Source: Torreya grandis
Taxonomy: Eukaryota; Streptophyta; Pinopsida; Cupressales; Taxaceae
DNA length: 64,000 nt
Reading direction: 5' to 3'
Assembly: GCA_037957365.1 (NCBI GenBank)
Contig: JARHVA010005487.1
Span: 207,501 to 271,500 of the forward strand
In this document: positions 1 to 8,296 of the stretch, piece by piece
Layout: the number at the start of each line of letters is the position of its first letter
Numbering within the stretch: position 1 is the stretch's first letter
Notes under the pieces: model-generated
Told to the model about the DNA's origin: nothing
Databases searched by the model: none
What the model saw: only the letters and a program-made list of their open reading frames with translations
Program-made: the position numbers and the translations under genes

Positions 1-959
1 TAAGGGCACTTTTTATCCCAGTGGTAATAGTCCTTAGAAATAATAGGCCAATAGTAACCAACTCTCATTATCTTTGTAACAGTCATCCTAGGAGAGAAAT
101 TCCCTCTATCTGTAAAATTGTGAAATTTTTCCAATAGCATATAAAATTGATCATTGTTAACACACCTTAACAACACACCATTCATGTATTTTATAAATAT
201 AAGACCATATAAAAGATATTAAGGAATGGTATATAATCTAAAATAACTCCTTTAAGACTTGTTCAAACCATTGATGCACTCACCACTTTGAAGAAAATTG
301 ATGATGTCTTGTGTCCAACTTTGAAATTGTATGTGATTAGCTAGTTGAGGTTGAACTTGGTTGATCAATACTTCCTCTTTTGGCTCTTGGAATTCTAAAG
401 TAAATTCTCACATAACCATTTTACTCTTACCAAGTTTTTAACCTTAATAGCCACATCATACTCCATCACCATTGTAATCCACCCAGCTCTCTTTTCATTA
501 AGATATTTACTTAGGAGAAACTCCTTGGTGCTAGGGTGAGAAACTGTGACATGTATCTTATTGTTTGAGACCATGTGTATGAATTTATTATATTATCTTA
601 TCATTGTTAGAGTTTATTCTCAAAAAATGTGTACCTAAACTCATAATATTCCAATCCTTGGCTAAATAATGCAATTGGTTGTTCTCTCTCTCTCTTCATC
701 ATTCTTTTTCATAAGCATAGTTGAGATTGTATCAAGGTTAGAAAAGGTATATAGTATGAAATATTTGGAAAATTTTGGGTTAAAGAGAGTAGGATATTCT
801 ATAATTACTTGTTTGATTTCATCAAAACTACTCTTACCTTCCTTTGTCCAAATAAAAGCTTGGTTATTCTTGAGCATGTCTGTGATAAGATTTACCACAG
901 TTGCAAAGCCTAGAATAAACCTTCTTAAAAAAATTATTTTCCCTAAGAAGTTTTGTAAT
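1..959 (-). pseudogene. Gypsy pol relic: RNase H and start of integrase
   Basis: Translated on the minus strand, 959-662 gives the connection after RT: a FLGK motif, then a FIWTKEGKSSFDEIK-like stretch that marks the start of gypsy RNase H. Around 540-440 comes the end of RNase H, where a SKYLNEKRAGW-like motif matches the plant gypsy consensus. After several stops, 90-1 holds the integrase N-terminal zinc-binding region, with a YYWP motif followed by a histidine-rich stretch and a cysteine at the window edge. The catalytic core of integrase would lie to the left, outside the window. Stops interrupt the frame repeatedly, so this is a non-functional relic. Domain identities are read from family consensus and the frame breaks are seen directly. 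Confidence 0.8.
955..959. repeat. Target-site duplication of the copia element, left copy
   Basis: The five bases before the left LTR are gtaat and those after the right LTR (5549-5553) are ataat. Four of five match, fitting the 5-bp duplication made by copia integrase plus one later mutation. Confidence 0.6.
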
Positions 960-1008
960 TGTTAGGTTGTGGAGCTAAAAGCTTCAACCTTTGCAAACTA
1001 AGGAACAG

Positions 1009-1188
1009 ATGGTTGCTGAGTTCTACAAGAACCGACGTCGGCAGCAGGACCGACGTCGGCAGAAACCAGTGCAGAAAGCCACCGGCGACGGCAGGAAGTC
1101 GGCCGACATCGGCAGAACCAGACTAGCAGGGACTGGCGTCGGTCGCCTGTGTGTTCCCGAAGTGTTCGTCTCACGGATAGTTAGTTAA
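1009..1188 (+). other. Short open frame in copia U3, open in both LTRs
   Basis: Opening at ATG 1009, this frame gives 59 residues; upstream codons to 991 are also open but have no ATG. The same frame is open in the right LTR (ATG at 4714, stop at 4893). The first two palindromes are read as RRR, giving an arginine-rich N-terminal half. There is no recognised domain. It lies upstream of the TATA box, so it would not be in the normal element transcript. It is most likely a by-product of the palindromes, and equal length in the two LTRs is expected from their common origin. Confidence 0.15.
1032..1142. promoter_or_regulatory. Array of five CCGACGTCGG-like palindromes in U3 of the left LTR
   Basis: Copies start at 1032, 1050, 1082, 1103 and 1133. 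The first two are perfect CCGACGTCGG. The others differ by one or two bases (CCGGCGACGG, CCGACATCGG, CTGGCGTCGG). The array lies about 145-255 bp upstream of the TATA box, the usual place for LTR enhancers. Each flanked unit ACCGACGTCGGC contains two inverted RCCGAC cores, the known DRE/CRT core bound by DREB/CBF factors, around a GACGTC core of the kind bound by plant bZIP factors. Binding and stress response are inference. The array stands out as CpG-rich in AT-rich DNA, and the variants GACATC and CTGGCG fit CpG decay. Confidence 0.55.
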
Positions 1189-1285
1189 GTGAACGATGAG
1201 TTTGCATGTTAAGACTAGCCAGAGTCTTGGGCTGTGAGGATAATTGTCTAAATTAAGAGTCTAAGTTAGTGTTTGAGTTAGGGAT

Positions 1286-1296
1286 CTATTTATAGA
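1286..1296 (+). promoter_or_regulatory. Probable TATA box of the copia LTR
   Basis: The sequence ctatttataga fits a plant TATA box and is conserved in the right LTR at 4991-5001. It lies between the palindrome array and the rest of the LTR, so transcription would start around 1315-1330. Confidence 0.6.
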
Positions 1297-1845
1297 CCCA
1301 TTGGCATGTATTGTTTAAGGCATGAGATAGAAAGGAAGAGTTCCTTCTAGTTGTAAGATCTGTGAGTTGTAGGTTATTGCAAGCTCATTGGGGATCTACA
1401 TGTAAGTTTGGTCTTTGAATTGCAGGTTGCAGGTTCATGAGAGATCAGCTTGAAGTGCTATAGAGTGCTTGGTGTACCGGCAGGGTTATTACTGACTGGT
1501 TGGTGAGGTGAACACCAATTATGTGTGTGAGTTGGTTGTTGGGACCATTTTTTGTGTAGGAGAGTGTGTGTGAGAAGAATTACTGTACACTTGAGGTGTG
1601 GCGAATCTCTGTAAGGTGAAAGAGTGTGGCAGCTCTTTGATGTATTCTTTTCTGTATAGTGTTAATACAAGATAGTGTATTGTCTCTCATATTCTGTGCT
1701 ATTGGTGAATTCTAGTTACTTGTGTTTCTGGTTATTTCTACATATTCAATTGCTTATATTTGGTAATCATACTATGCTCTTTCTGAGGAGCAAGATCCTA
1801 ACGAGTGGTGTCAGAGCATGTTTGTTGTTATAGATTCCTGACAAG

Positions 1846-1857
1846 TGGTATCAGAGC
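1846..1857 (+). other. Primer-binding site complementary to tRNA-iMet
   Basis: tggtatcagagc begins two bases after the end of the left LTR. This is the usual primer-binding site of plant copia elements and fixes the LTR boundary. Confidence 0.9.
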
Positions 1858-1952
1858 TTTTGGTTGGGATACTAACAGATTGGTGTAGATCTGGGTAGTG
1901 TGTTTTGATTACAGGTTACTCACAGGGTTTCTGTTTGAGTGGGAGTTGAGTA

Positions 1953-3503
1953 ATGGCAGAAAGCAGTCAACTACGAATGGAAAATTTTAATGGCAAGAAC
2001 TACCAATTATGGAGGATGCAGATTGAGGACTATCTGTATCAGAAAGATTTGTACTTACCGTTGGGTGGGGTTGCTAGCAAACCCTTGGATATGAAAGATG
2101 AAGAATGGGAGGTTCTTGATCGTAAGGCTCTGGGATCTGTTAGATTGAGTCTTGATTCATCTGTGATTTCCAGCTTATCACAGTGTAAGACAACGGTGGA
2201 GTTGATGAAATCTTTGGTAAATTTGTATGAAAAACCCTCGGCTTCAAATAAGGTATTTCTTATGAAGCGTTTATTTAATTTGCAAATGATGGAAGGTGGA
2301 TCTGTTCATAGCCATCTTAGTTATTTCCATGGTTTGGTAAACCAGTTAAGTTTAGTTAATATTGTATTTGATGATGAACTTAGAGCTCTCTTAATCTTGT
2401 GTTCATTACCTGAAAGTTGGGAAGGTTTGGTAATGACAGTTTCTAATACTGTGTCTCCTTCAAAAGTCTTAAAAGTGGATGATGTTGTGAGTGTGATCTT
2501 GAATGAAGAGATACGCAGGAAAAGCATAGGTGAATTATCTGGAAATGCTTTGAGTGTTGAAGGAAGAGGAAGGCCAAGAGAGAGGACAGAGCGTGGGAGA
2601 TCAAGGTCGAAGATAGGCAAAAGATCCAAGTCCAGGTATGGCAGAATAACCTGCTGGAAATGTGGAAAGTAAGGGCACTTAAAGAGAGATTGCAGATCGG
2701 GTGAAGATCATCATGAAGAACATGGAGAAGAAGCAAATGTTGCAGGCTACGTTGCACAGGATGCTCTGGTATGTTCTTTGGATAAAGTAGAATCTTGGGT
2801 ATTAGATTCTGGTGCCTCTTTTCATGCATCTCCACATAGAGAATTTTTTCATGAGTATGTCCAGGGAGACTTTGGAGAAATTTGTGTAGGGGATGGTAAG
2901 TCTTGTCAGATTGTTGGCAAAGGCAAAGTGATGCTGAAATTGTAGACAGGTAACACATGGGTGTTAAAGGAGGTCATGCATGTCCCAATTCTGAAGCGGA
3001 ATCTGATTTCTGTTAGAAGTTTGGGTGAAGAGGGTTGCACAGTAACTCTCACAACGGACTCTTGGAAGGTTACCAAGGGTACACTTGTTATAGCTAGAGG
3101 TAAGAAAGTAGGTACGCTTTATCTATCTACTTGTTTTACTGATTCTCTTTCTGGGTTATCCACTTCAGCTGTAGATTCAGAGATGTGGCTTGATAGGCTT
3201 GGTCACATAGATAAGAAGGAGATGCTTGTTCTTGAGTCAAAGAATATGCTTTCGGATTTGGAAGGCATGGATCATGGTTTCTGTATGCAGAAGAAGAAAG
3301 TAAGGTTTCTTGAGGAATCCAATGTTAGTGACAAGAACGGGAAAGCCTTGGTTTTCAAGGAAAAAGTGACGGACAGAGTTCAGCATAAGGTGCAGAGGAA
3401 TTCTGAGCAGAGCAAGGGTAATTTGGACAAGGTTTTGATCCAAAAGGAGCTCGCGGGAAAAAGTCAGGTCTCACAAGAAAAACACAGAGACCGACGTCGA
3501 TAG
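1953..3503 (+). pseudogene. Copia gag-protease with GAG pre-integrase motif, two in-frame stops
   Basis: One frame runs from ATG 1953 to TAG 3501-3503, broken by TAA at 2670-2672 and TAG at 2943-2945. Residues 1-230 match the copia gag (UBN2) pattern, followed by a basic stretch and a CCHC zinc knuckle. The first stop falls inside the knuckle, after CWKCGK; GHLKRDC follows in the same frame. Next is the aspartic protease, with LDSGAS near 2803-2817. After the second stop the frame continues through the protease end and a GAG pre-integrase motif (WLDRLGH near 3186). It then runs into a lysine-rich tail and the first palindrome, read as RRR before the stop. Integrase never follows. Gag would form the particle and protease would mature it; as read, only a gag lacking a complete zinc knuckle could be made. 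Confidence 0.88.
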
Positions 3504-3676
3504 GAAAACCGGCGTCGGTGTCTAGAAAGGGACCGACGTCGGCTATGTGCAGCCCGACGTCGGTGACTCGGGGCAGACAGAGACCGGCGTCGGCCAGGGG
3601 AAACCGACGTTGGCAGGGAGGCAGTCGCAGGGAACCGACATCGGTCGGATGTAGACTGAGATGTGACCGACATCGG
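3491..3676. repeat. Internal array of eight CCGACGTCGG-like palindromes
   Basis: Copies start at 3491, 3509, 3533, 3554, 3584, 3604, 3635 and 3667, at spacings of 18, 24, 21, 30, 20, 31 and 32 bp. They read CCGACGTCGG, CCGGCGTCGG, CCGACGTTGG, CCGACATCGG or near variants. The spacers are unrelated. The first five are all in the gag-protease frame, each read as RRR, with TAG after the first and TGA after the fourth. The block occupies the place where integrase should begin. It shares its motif with U3 of the LTR, where successive spacings are 18, 32, 21 and 30. Confidence 0.85.
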
Positions 3677-4261
3677 TTACTGAGATGAATTTTGGGTGGA
3701 CAGCGAGTTGTCATGGAGTCTCAAGCGCCCATATGGAGGACTGAAGGTGTAAGTAAGTTCTTAAATTCGTCATTTCCCTTCTTTACACTACTTGTTGCTC
3801 ACTTATGGCATAGGACCAGGAAGTTATTGAAGAAGCAGAAAAGGTAGATCCAAGAAACAGTGGGAGCTTGGCATGGATGAGGATTTGATTCCTTGGAGGA
3901 GAACCAAATAGGTGTTTTGGGTAGTGTTGCCAGCTGGAAGTAAGCACTGAGAGACGAATGGATGTTGAGGATGAAGAAGAGCGGAAATGGATACGTGAGA
4001 TGGAAGATCAGGGTATATGATCTTGTTTTAGCTGCAGGGCAATGGAGGTTTGATCATTATGTTTCTCTTTACCAGGTTGGATAATATTAGCTACATTATC
4101 CTATTTTCTGTATGATGTGCTTGTTGCAGGGTTACATATACAGGTATTGCTGAACTAAAGGTAAAGCTAGTTCAGGGTTTGTCATGGAGAATCTGGAGCA
4201 GCAAGATTCTTTGGCATGAGTGTGTTCTAGAGACATGGAGGTCTTGTTGACTTTGTTTCAG
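3677..4261 (+). other. Copia internal region with little recognisable coding sequence
   Basis: No clear domain is visible. A short stretch near 3964-4014, read as an acidic and lysine-rich peptide ending in REMEDQ, resembles the region just before copia RT. This suggests the remains of a large deletion that removed integrase and most of RT. A poly-pyrimidine run followed by cag occurs near 4125, but no intron can be supported. Confidence 0.4.
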
Positions 4262-4563
4262 GATGATTGTGTGAAGCCGGTTAGCACGCCGATGGTTAGA
4301 CAGTTCATAGAACAGGTGTCTTGATTCACATAATGAGGTTGAGTGCATGGTATGTACTAAACCTAAGTTTTCCCAAGCAGTGGGAGTTGTCACAAGTTTG
4401 GAGTCAATCCGGGAGAGTAATACTGAAGGGTAGTTCAGTGGGACTAGCAGCAGGTGCACATGCTATGCAGGGTCAAGTTCTTTTTTCTACATGGTTGTAG
4501 ATGCGGATGTGGCAGGTAATTTGGATGACAAATTTTGCACCACGGATTTTGTGGTGGTTGGTC
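4262..4563 (+). pseudogene. Copia RT C-terminus and RNase H fragment
   Basis: Three short pieces in different frames match the end of copia pol in the right order. First is a KPVSTPM motif after an acidic start (from 4262). Next is a stretch reading VCTKPKFSQAVGVV near 4350-4390, corresponding to the conserved RPDLSQAV block before RNase H. Last is VDADVAGNLDD near 4495-4530, corresponding to the DADWAGD block at the start of RNase H. Stops separate the pieces. They show that the element came from a complete copia by internal deletion, and not from capture of unrelated DNA between LTRs. Confidence 0.75.
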
Positions 4564-4651
4564 TTCAAGAGTGATCTTGAGGAGGGATACAAAGCCAAGG
4601 AAACAAACTAGACGGTGTACAGGTACAGGTATAGGTTGCAGCTATTTATCT

Positions 4652-4664
4652 CCAAGTGGGAGAT
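4652..4664 (+). other. Polypurine tract of the copia element
   Basis: ccaagtgggagat lies directly before the right LTR. AAGTGGGAGAT is a typical copia plus-strand primer. Confidence 0.8.
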
Positions 4665-5548
4665 TGTTAGGTTATGGAGCTAAAAGCTTCAACCTTTGCA
4701 AACTAAGGAACAGATGGTTGCTGAGTTCTACAGGAACCGGCGTCGGCAGCAGGACCGACGTCGGCAGAAACCAATGCAGAAAGCCACCGGCGACGGCAGG
4801 AAGTCGGCTGACGTCGGCAGAACCAGACTAGCAGGGACCGGCGTCGGTCGCCTGTGTGTTCTCGAAGTGTTCGTTTCATGGACAGTTAGTTAAGTGAATG
4901 ATGAGTTTGCATGTTAAGACTAGCCAGAGTCTTGGGCTGTGAGGATAATTGTCTAAATTAAGAGTCTAAGTTAGTGTTTGAGTTAGGGATCTATTTATAG
5001 ACCCATTGGCATGTATTGTTTAAGGCATGAGATAGAAAGGAAGAGTTCCTTCTAGTTGTAAGATCTGTGAGTTGCAGGTTGTTGCAAGCTCATTGGGGAT
5101 CTACATGTAAGTTTGGTATTTGAATTGCAGGTTGCAGGTTCATGAGAGATCAGCTTGAAGTGCTATAGAGTGCTTGGTGTACCGGCAGGGTTATTACTGA
5201 CTGGTTGGTGAGGTGAACACCAATTCTGTGTGTGAGTTGGTTGTTGGGACCATTTTTTGTGTAGGAGAGTGTGTGTGAGAAGAATTACTGTACACTTGAG
5301 GTGTGGCGAATCTCTGTAAGGTGAAAGAGTGTGGCGGCTCTTTGATGTATTATTTTCTTTATAGTGTTAATACAAGATAGTGTATTGTCTCTCATATTCT
5401 GTGCTATTGGTGAATTCTAGTTACTTGTGTTTCTGGTTATTTCCGCATATTCAATTGCTTATATTTGGTAATCATACTGTGCTCTTTCTGAGGAGCAAGA
5501 TCCTAATGAGTGGTGTCAGAGCATGTTTGTTGTTCTAGATTCCTGACA
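4665..5548 (+). repeat. Right LTR of the copia element (884 bp)
   Basis: Same length as the left LTR and about 97.3% identical by hand count. The palindromes start at 4737, 4755, 4787, 4808 and 4838. The first reads CCGGCGTCGG instead of CCGACGTCGG, while the fourth (CTGACGTCGG) and fifth (CCGGCGTCGG) differ from the left copy by transitions. The TATA box is at 4991-5001. Confidence 0.93.
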
Positions 5549-5553
5549 ATAAT

Positions 5554-6240
5554 TTATTGTGTTGAGGCAAAAATAATCCAAAAATATCCTCCATCCTCTT
5601 AGGTTCAGTAGACAAGCCTTCTTTCGATACAATATGACCCAATAACTTACCTTCATGGACAACAAAGATGAATTTTTTGGATTAAGGGATATTCCATATT
5701 CCCTACACTTTCAAACACTTGCCTTAGATGTTTCATATGATCAGTAGCATCTTTCTAAAAAATGTTTATATCATCAATATACACAAGTAGAAATTTATTG
5801 ATCAAACCTTTAAAAGCCATGTTCATTGCCCTTTGAAATGTATCTCTAGCAATGGATAAATTAAAGGGAATATTATTATAGGAAAAGGTTCCCCATTTTA
5901 TAGTGAAGGTTTTCTTGAAATGATCCTCTTCATTTACTAGTATTTTATTGTAACTTGAATATCCATCAAGAAGTGAGAAGAGTTGAGAACCTAAAATAAC
6001 TTGCAAAATTTGTTCCATGGAAGGTAGTGGATAATGATCCTTGAGAGACACTTTGTTAAGATCTTGAAAATCCACAAAAAGTCTAATATATCCATTCTTA
6101 TTTTGGATAGGTACAATATTATCCACTAAATTTGAGTGTTTGATATGAAATATAATCCTAGACTCAATCAGCTTGGTCAACTCTTTCTTCATGAGTTCCT
6201 CTATCTTGGGATTGATAGGCCTTTGTTTCTACTAGAATGG
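5554..6240 (-). pseudogene. Gypsy reverse transcriptase relic
   Basis: An open stretch of 145 codons (6192-5755) covers most of the RT core. It has LFVDFQDLNK (the RLCVDFR-type motif), YPLPSMEQIL, a SLLDGYSSYN motif and the catalytic YIDDINIF (YxDD type). Frame 5754-5554 continues with the HEGKLLGHIVS block and the connection towards RNase H, which resumes at 959 beyond the copia element. RT copies element RNA into DNA in the particle. Catalytic aspartates are present in this piece, but frameshifts on both sides make the whole non-functional. Of this element, RT is the longest uninterrupted domain. Confidence 0.85.
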
Positions 6241-6741
6241 TTTAGCTCGAGGTTCTAACTAAATGGTGTGATAATATAAAATTAGATAAAAAAATTTCAA
6301 ATCTTTGTATTCCCAATAAAATATGTCATGGAACTCTTTTCATAATTCAATAAAGGCCTGCCTCTCATATAAAGAACATAATTTACCAATTTTTAGGTGC
6401 TTGTCCTTGTAAATCATGACCATCTAATAGTTCTCTTCTTTCATGGAAATTATCACTCTTTATTTCCTATTTTGATCATTTTAATTGAAAAAACTCTATA
6501 AATTAATTATTCCCTTAGGTATCTTGTTTGTCTTTAGCTAAATAACTTGTTCTTCATATTGATCATGCAGTCTCTTTTGATTCCTTGAGGAGAATCCTAC
6601 CTCATTTTTAAATAAGTGTGAAATGTGTTCATCACTTTCAAACACTTTCCATGACACTTAATTATATATAATATAAGGTCTCACAATGATCTTGATATGA
6701 GACTAATCCTTCTCAGTCCCTACATCAATAGCTATGTCAAA
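6241..6741 (-). pseudogene. Linker between the RNase H-like domain and RT
   Basis: In mixed frames the minus strand shows the segment that joins the upstream RNase H-like domain to RT: a SWKVFESDEHI-like piece near 6640, an IPKGIINL piece near 6510, then EFHDIFYWEYKDLKF near 6320 and the proline-rich approach to RT ending KPINPKIEELMKKEL-like. The last two fit the plant gypsy consensus just before RT. There are many stops. This supports one polyprotein from 6993 through RT. Confidence 0.6.
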
Positions 6742-6993
6742 CTATGCCCTTATAGCAGCCAATCTATCAGCATGTTTATTGGAATCCCTTGATATGGGTT
6801 GTATGTTAAAGGCATCAAAGACTTCAAGTAGGTCACATACCCTATGCTTGTAGGACTTAAAAAAATATTTATTTGTTGTATCTTGACTTCTCACTTGATG
6901 GATGACCAATTCACTATCTCTGTAAAATTTCAAATTCTTGACTCTCTTCTTTGCCCATTGGAGGCCATGAACCAGGACTTCATATTCACCCAC
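6742..6993 (-). pseudogene. RNase H-like domain located upstream of RT
   Basis: An 83-codon open stretch shows EYEVLVHGLQWA, then RDSELVIHQV, then SNKHADRLA at its end. This is the order of the second, third and fourth acidic motifs of an RNase H fold (E, D, D). The first strand with its aspartate should lie at 6994-7094 and is degraded. A second RNase H is expected after RT, and its relic is at 959-440. In plant gypsy elements the extra, archaeal-type RNase H is known from the Tat group, usually after the first RNase H. Here it lies between protease and RT on the same strand. Confidence 0.75.
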
Positions 6994-7094
6994 ATTAAAA
7001 GTGTGGATAAAGTGTAATATATGAGTAGTATTGATTATTTGATGGATAAACTAACATAATGCCAGATCTTGCACCTAATTTTCTTCTTGAGCCA

Positions 7095-7740
7095 TCAAAA
7101 ACATTTCCCATATCCGACCAAGTTCACAGTCTTCATTAGTGAGTGAAGTAATGGAAACACATTTTTCATGCATACAATAAACTCCCAAATCACTCTCTTA
7201 TATGAATGTATATGGATCAAGTCCATGCATTTTATTTTTTTACCTATCAAGGAAAAGATTATAAATACCTTCAAGGGGGTGGATTCTTCACCATCCATGA
7301 CACCTTCCTCTTCCTTACTAATTAGATAATTTTGACTTGAATTCGTCTCCATGTATGGCTCAATATAAAACCTTGATAAGGGCTGAGTCCTTATAGTCAC
7401 CTTGGTTCCATATATTTTTTTACAATATATAAAATAAAATTCATTATAAAGGTACCTTCCTATCTTAGTCGTGAAGTCTCTTGACAAGCAGATAGAAAAA
7501 TGAGCTAGAAGGTCTACCACCACAACATCTTGTAAAATTGGGAAGCTTGGGCAATCATGTAGGAAGAATTTTAGACATATGAATAATCCCATTATATTGG
7601 TTGGATTCCCATCATGTTATAACACACCTTTACTATATGGTTCATACTTCAATCCCAATTTATCAGCCACCACCTTAGTCATGACAGTGGTACTAGCTCC
7701 ATTATCTATAATATAGTTATGAACCAACTTGTCTCCCATG
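7095..7740 (-). pseudogene. Gypsy aspartic protease relic and following region
   Basis: At 7740-7625 the minus strand reads a retroviral-type protease start: HNYIIDNGAS followed by TVMTKVVADKLGL. The active-site triplet is DNG in place of the usual DSG or DTG. The frame stops, then 7592-7095 continues with a LQDVVVVDL motif and a long downstream stretch ending near 7100. Similar stretches follow protease in this plant gypsy family. Protease would release Gag and Pol proteins from the precursor. A stop and a frame change between the two parts make it a relic. Confidence 0.7.
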
Positions 7741-8296
7741 ATGAGTGTGAGGTAGAAGGGTGGAGGATTTTAAGATTTGGTGGAGGGATATAAGACATTA
7801 CTTGTATAATTGGTGAGGGACACACTATTTTTCTTTGATGTTTGAGGGGCTACATGAATGTTTCCTAGTTATTCTTGTAATAGTTCCTTTTGACCAGGCA
7901 TATGTAAGACTTTACAAAGAGATATGCTTGTCTTGACATTATTAAAAGAATAAAAAATGTTTAGAGGGGAAGTATACACCTTTTATTTAATTATTTAAGG
8001 TAGTGGGGGAGTCTAAACCTAATGTGTTATAGGTTTTACAATACTACTTGCATTCTAATTTTGTTGAGAAGCATGACTTGTAGTAGGAACTGCATTAGAA
8101 TTCATACCTTGTGGCCTTAGAATATGTACTCTTTAAAAATATCCAAAATCTCTTTTATTAGATATTGTGTTGGCTATAATATATATGCTTTGATTCAACA
8201 TGTTGTCATCCTTTTCTTCAAAGTTTTTCATACCTACACTTTGGCTGCTACCTTCTCCATGGATATTCCTTTGATTAGGTTTCACTTATTTTGATG

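Larger units (their letters stand above)
960..1843 (+). repeat. Left LTR of the copia element (884 bp)
   Basis: Starts with TG at 960 and ends with CA at 1843, two bases before the primer-binding site. It matches 4665-5548 base for base in length. U3 holds five CCGACGTCGG-like palindromes, followed by a TATA box at 1286-1296. A short open frame (ATG at 1009) spans the palindromes. Confidence 0.93.
960..5548 (+). mobile_element. Non-autonomous Ty1/copia retrotransposon with palindrome arrays
   Basis: Both LTRs are 884 bp, begin TGTTAGG and end CCTGACA. Between them lie a tRNA-iMet primer-binding site, a gag-protease frame, a palindrome-rich block, scraps of RT and RNase H, and a polypurine tract. 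Integrase and most of RT are missing, so the 2.8-kb internal region could move only with help from a complete relative. I count about 24 differences between the LTRs (2.7%, mostly transitions), about half of them in the first 250 bp. It sits inside an older gypsy pol on the opposite strand. This is among the younger insertions in the window. Confidence 0.93.

Noticed and set aside
2321..2958. Minus-strand open frames opposite copia gag
   Set aside because: Shadows of the gag-protease frame, with no recognisable protein.
3355..3714. Long minus-strand open frames rich in arginine and serine across the palindrome array
   Set aside because: They arise because the palindrome reads RRR on both strands. 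They overlap in two frames and have no domain.
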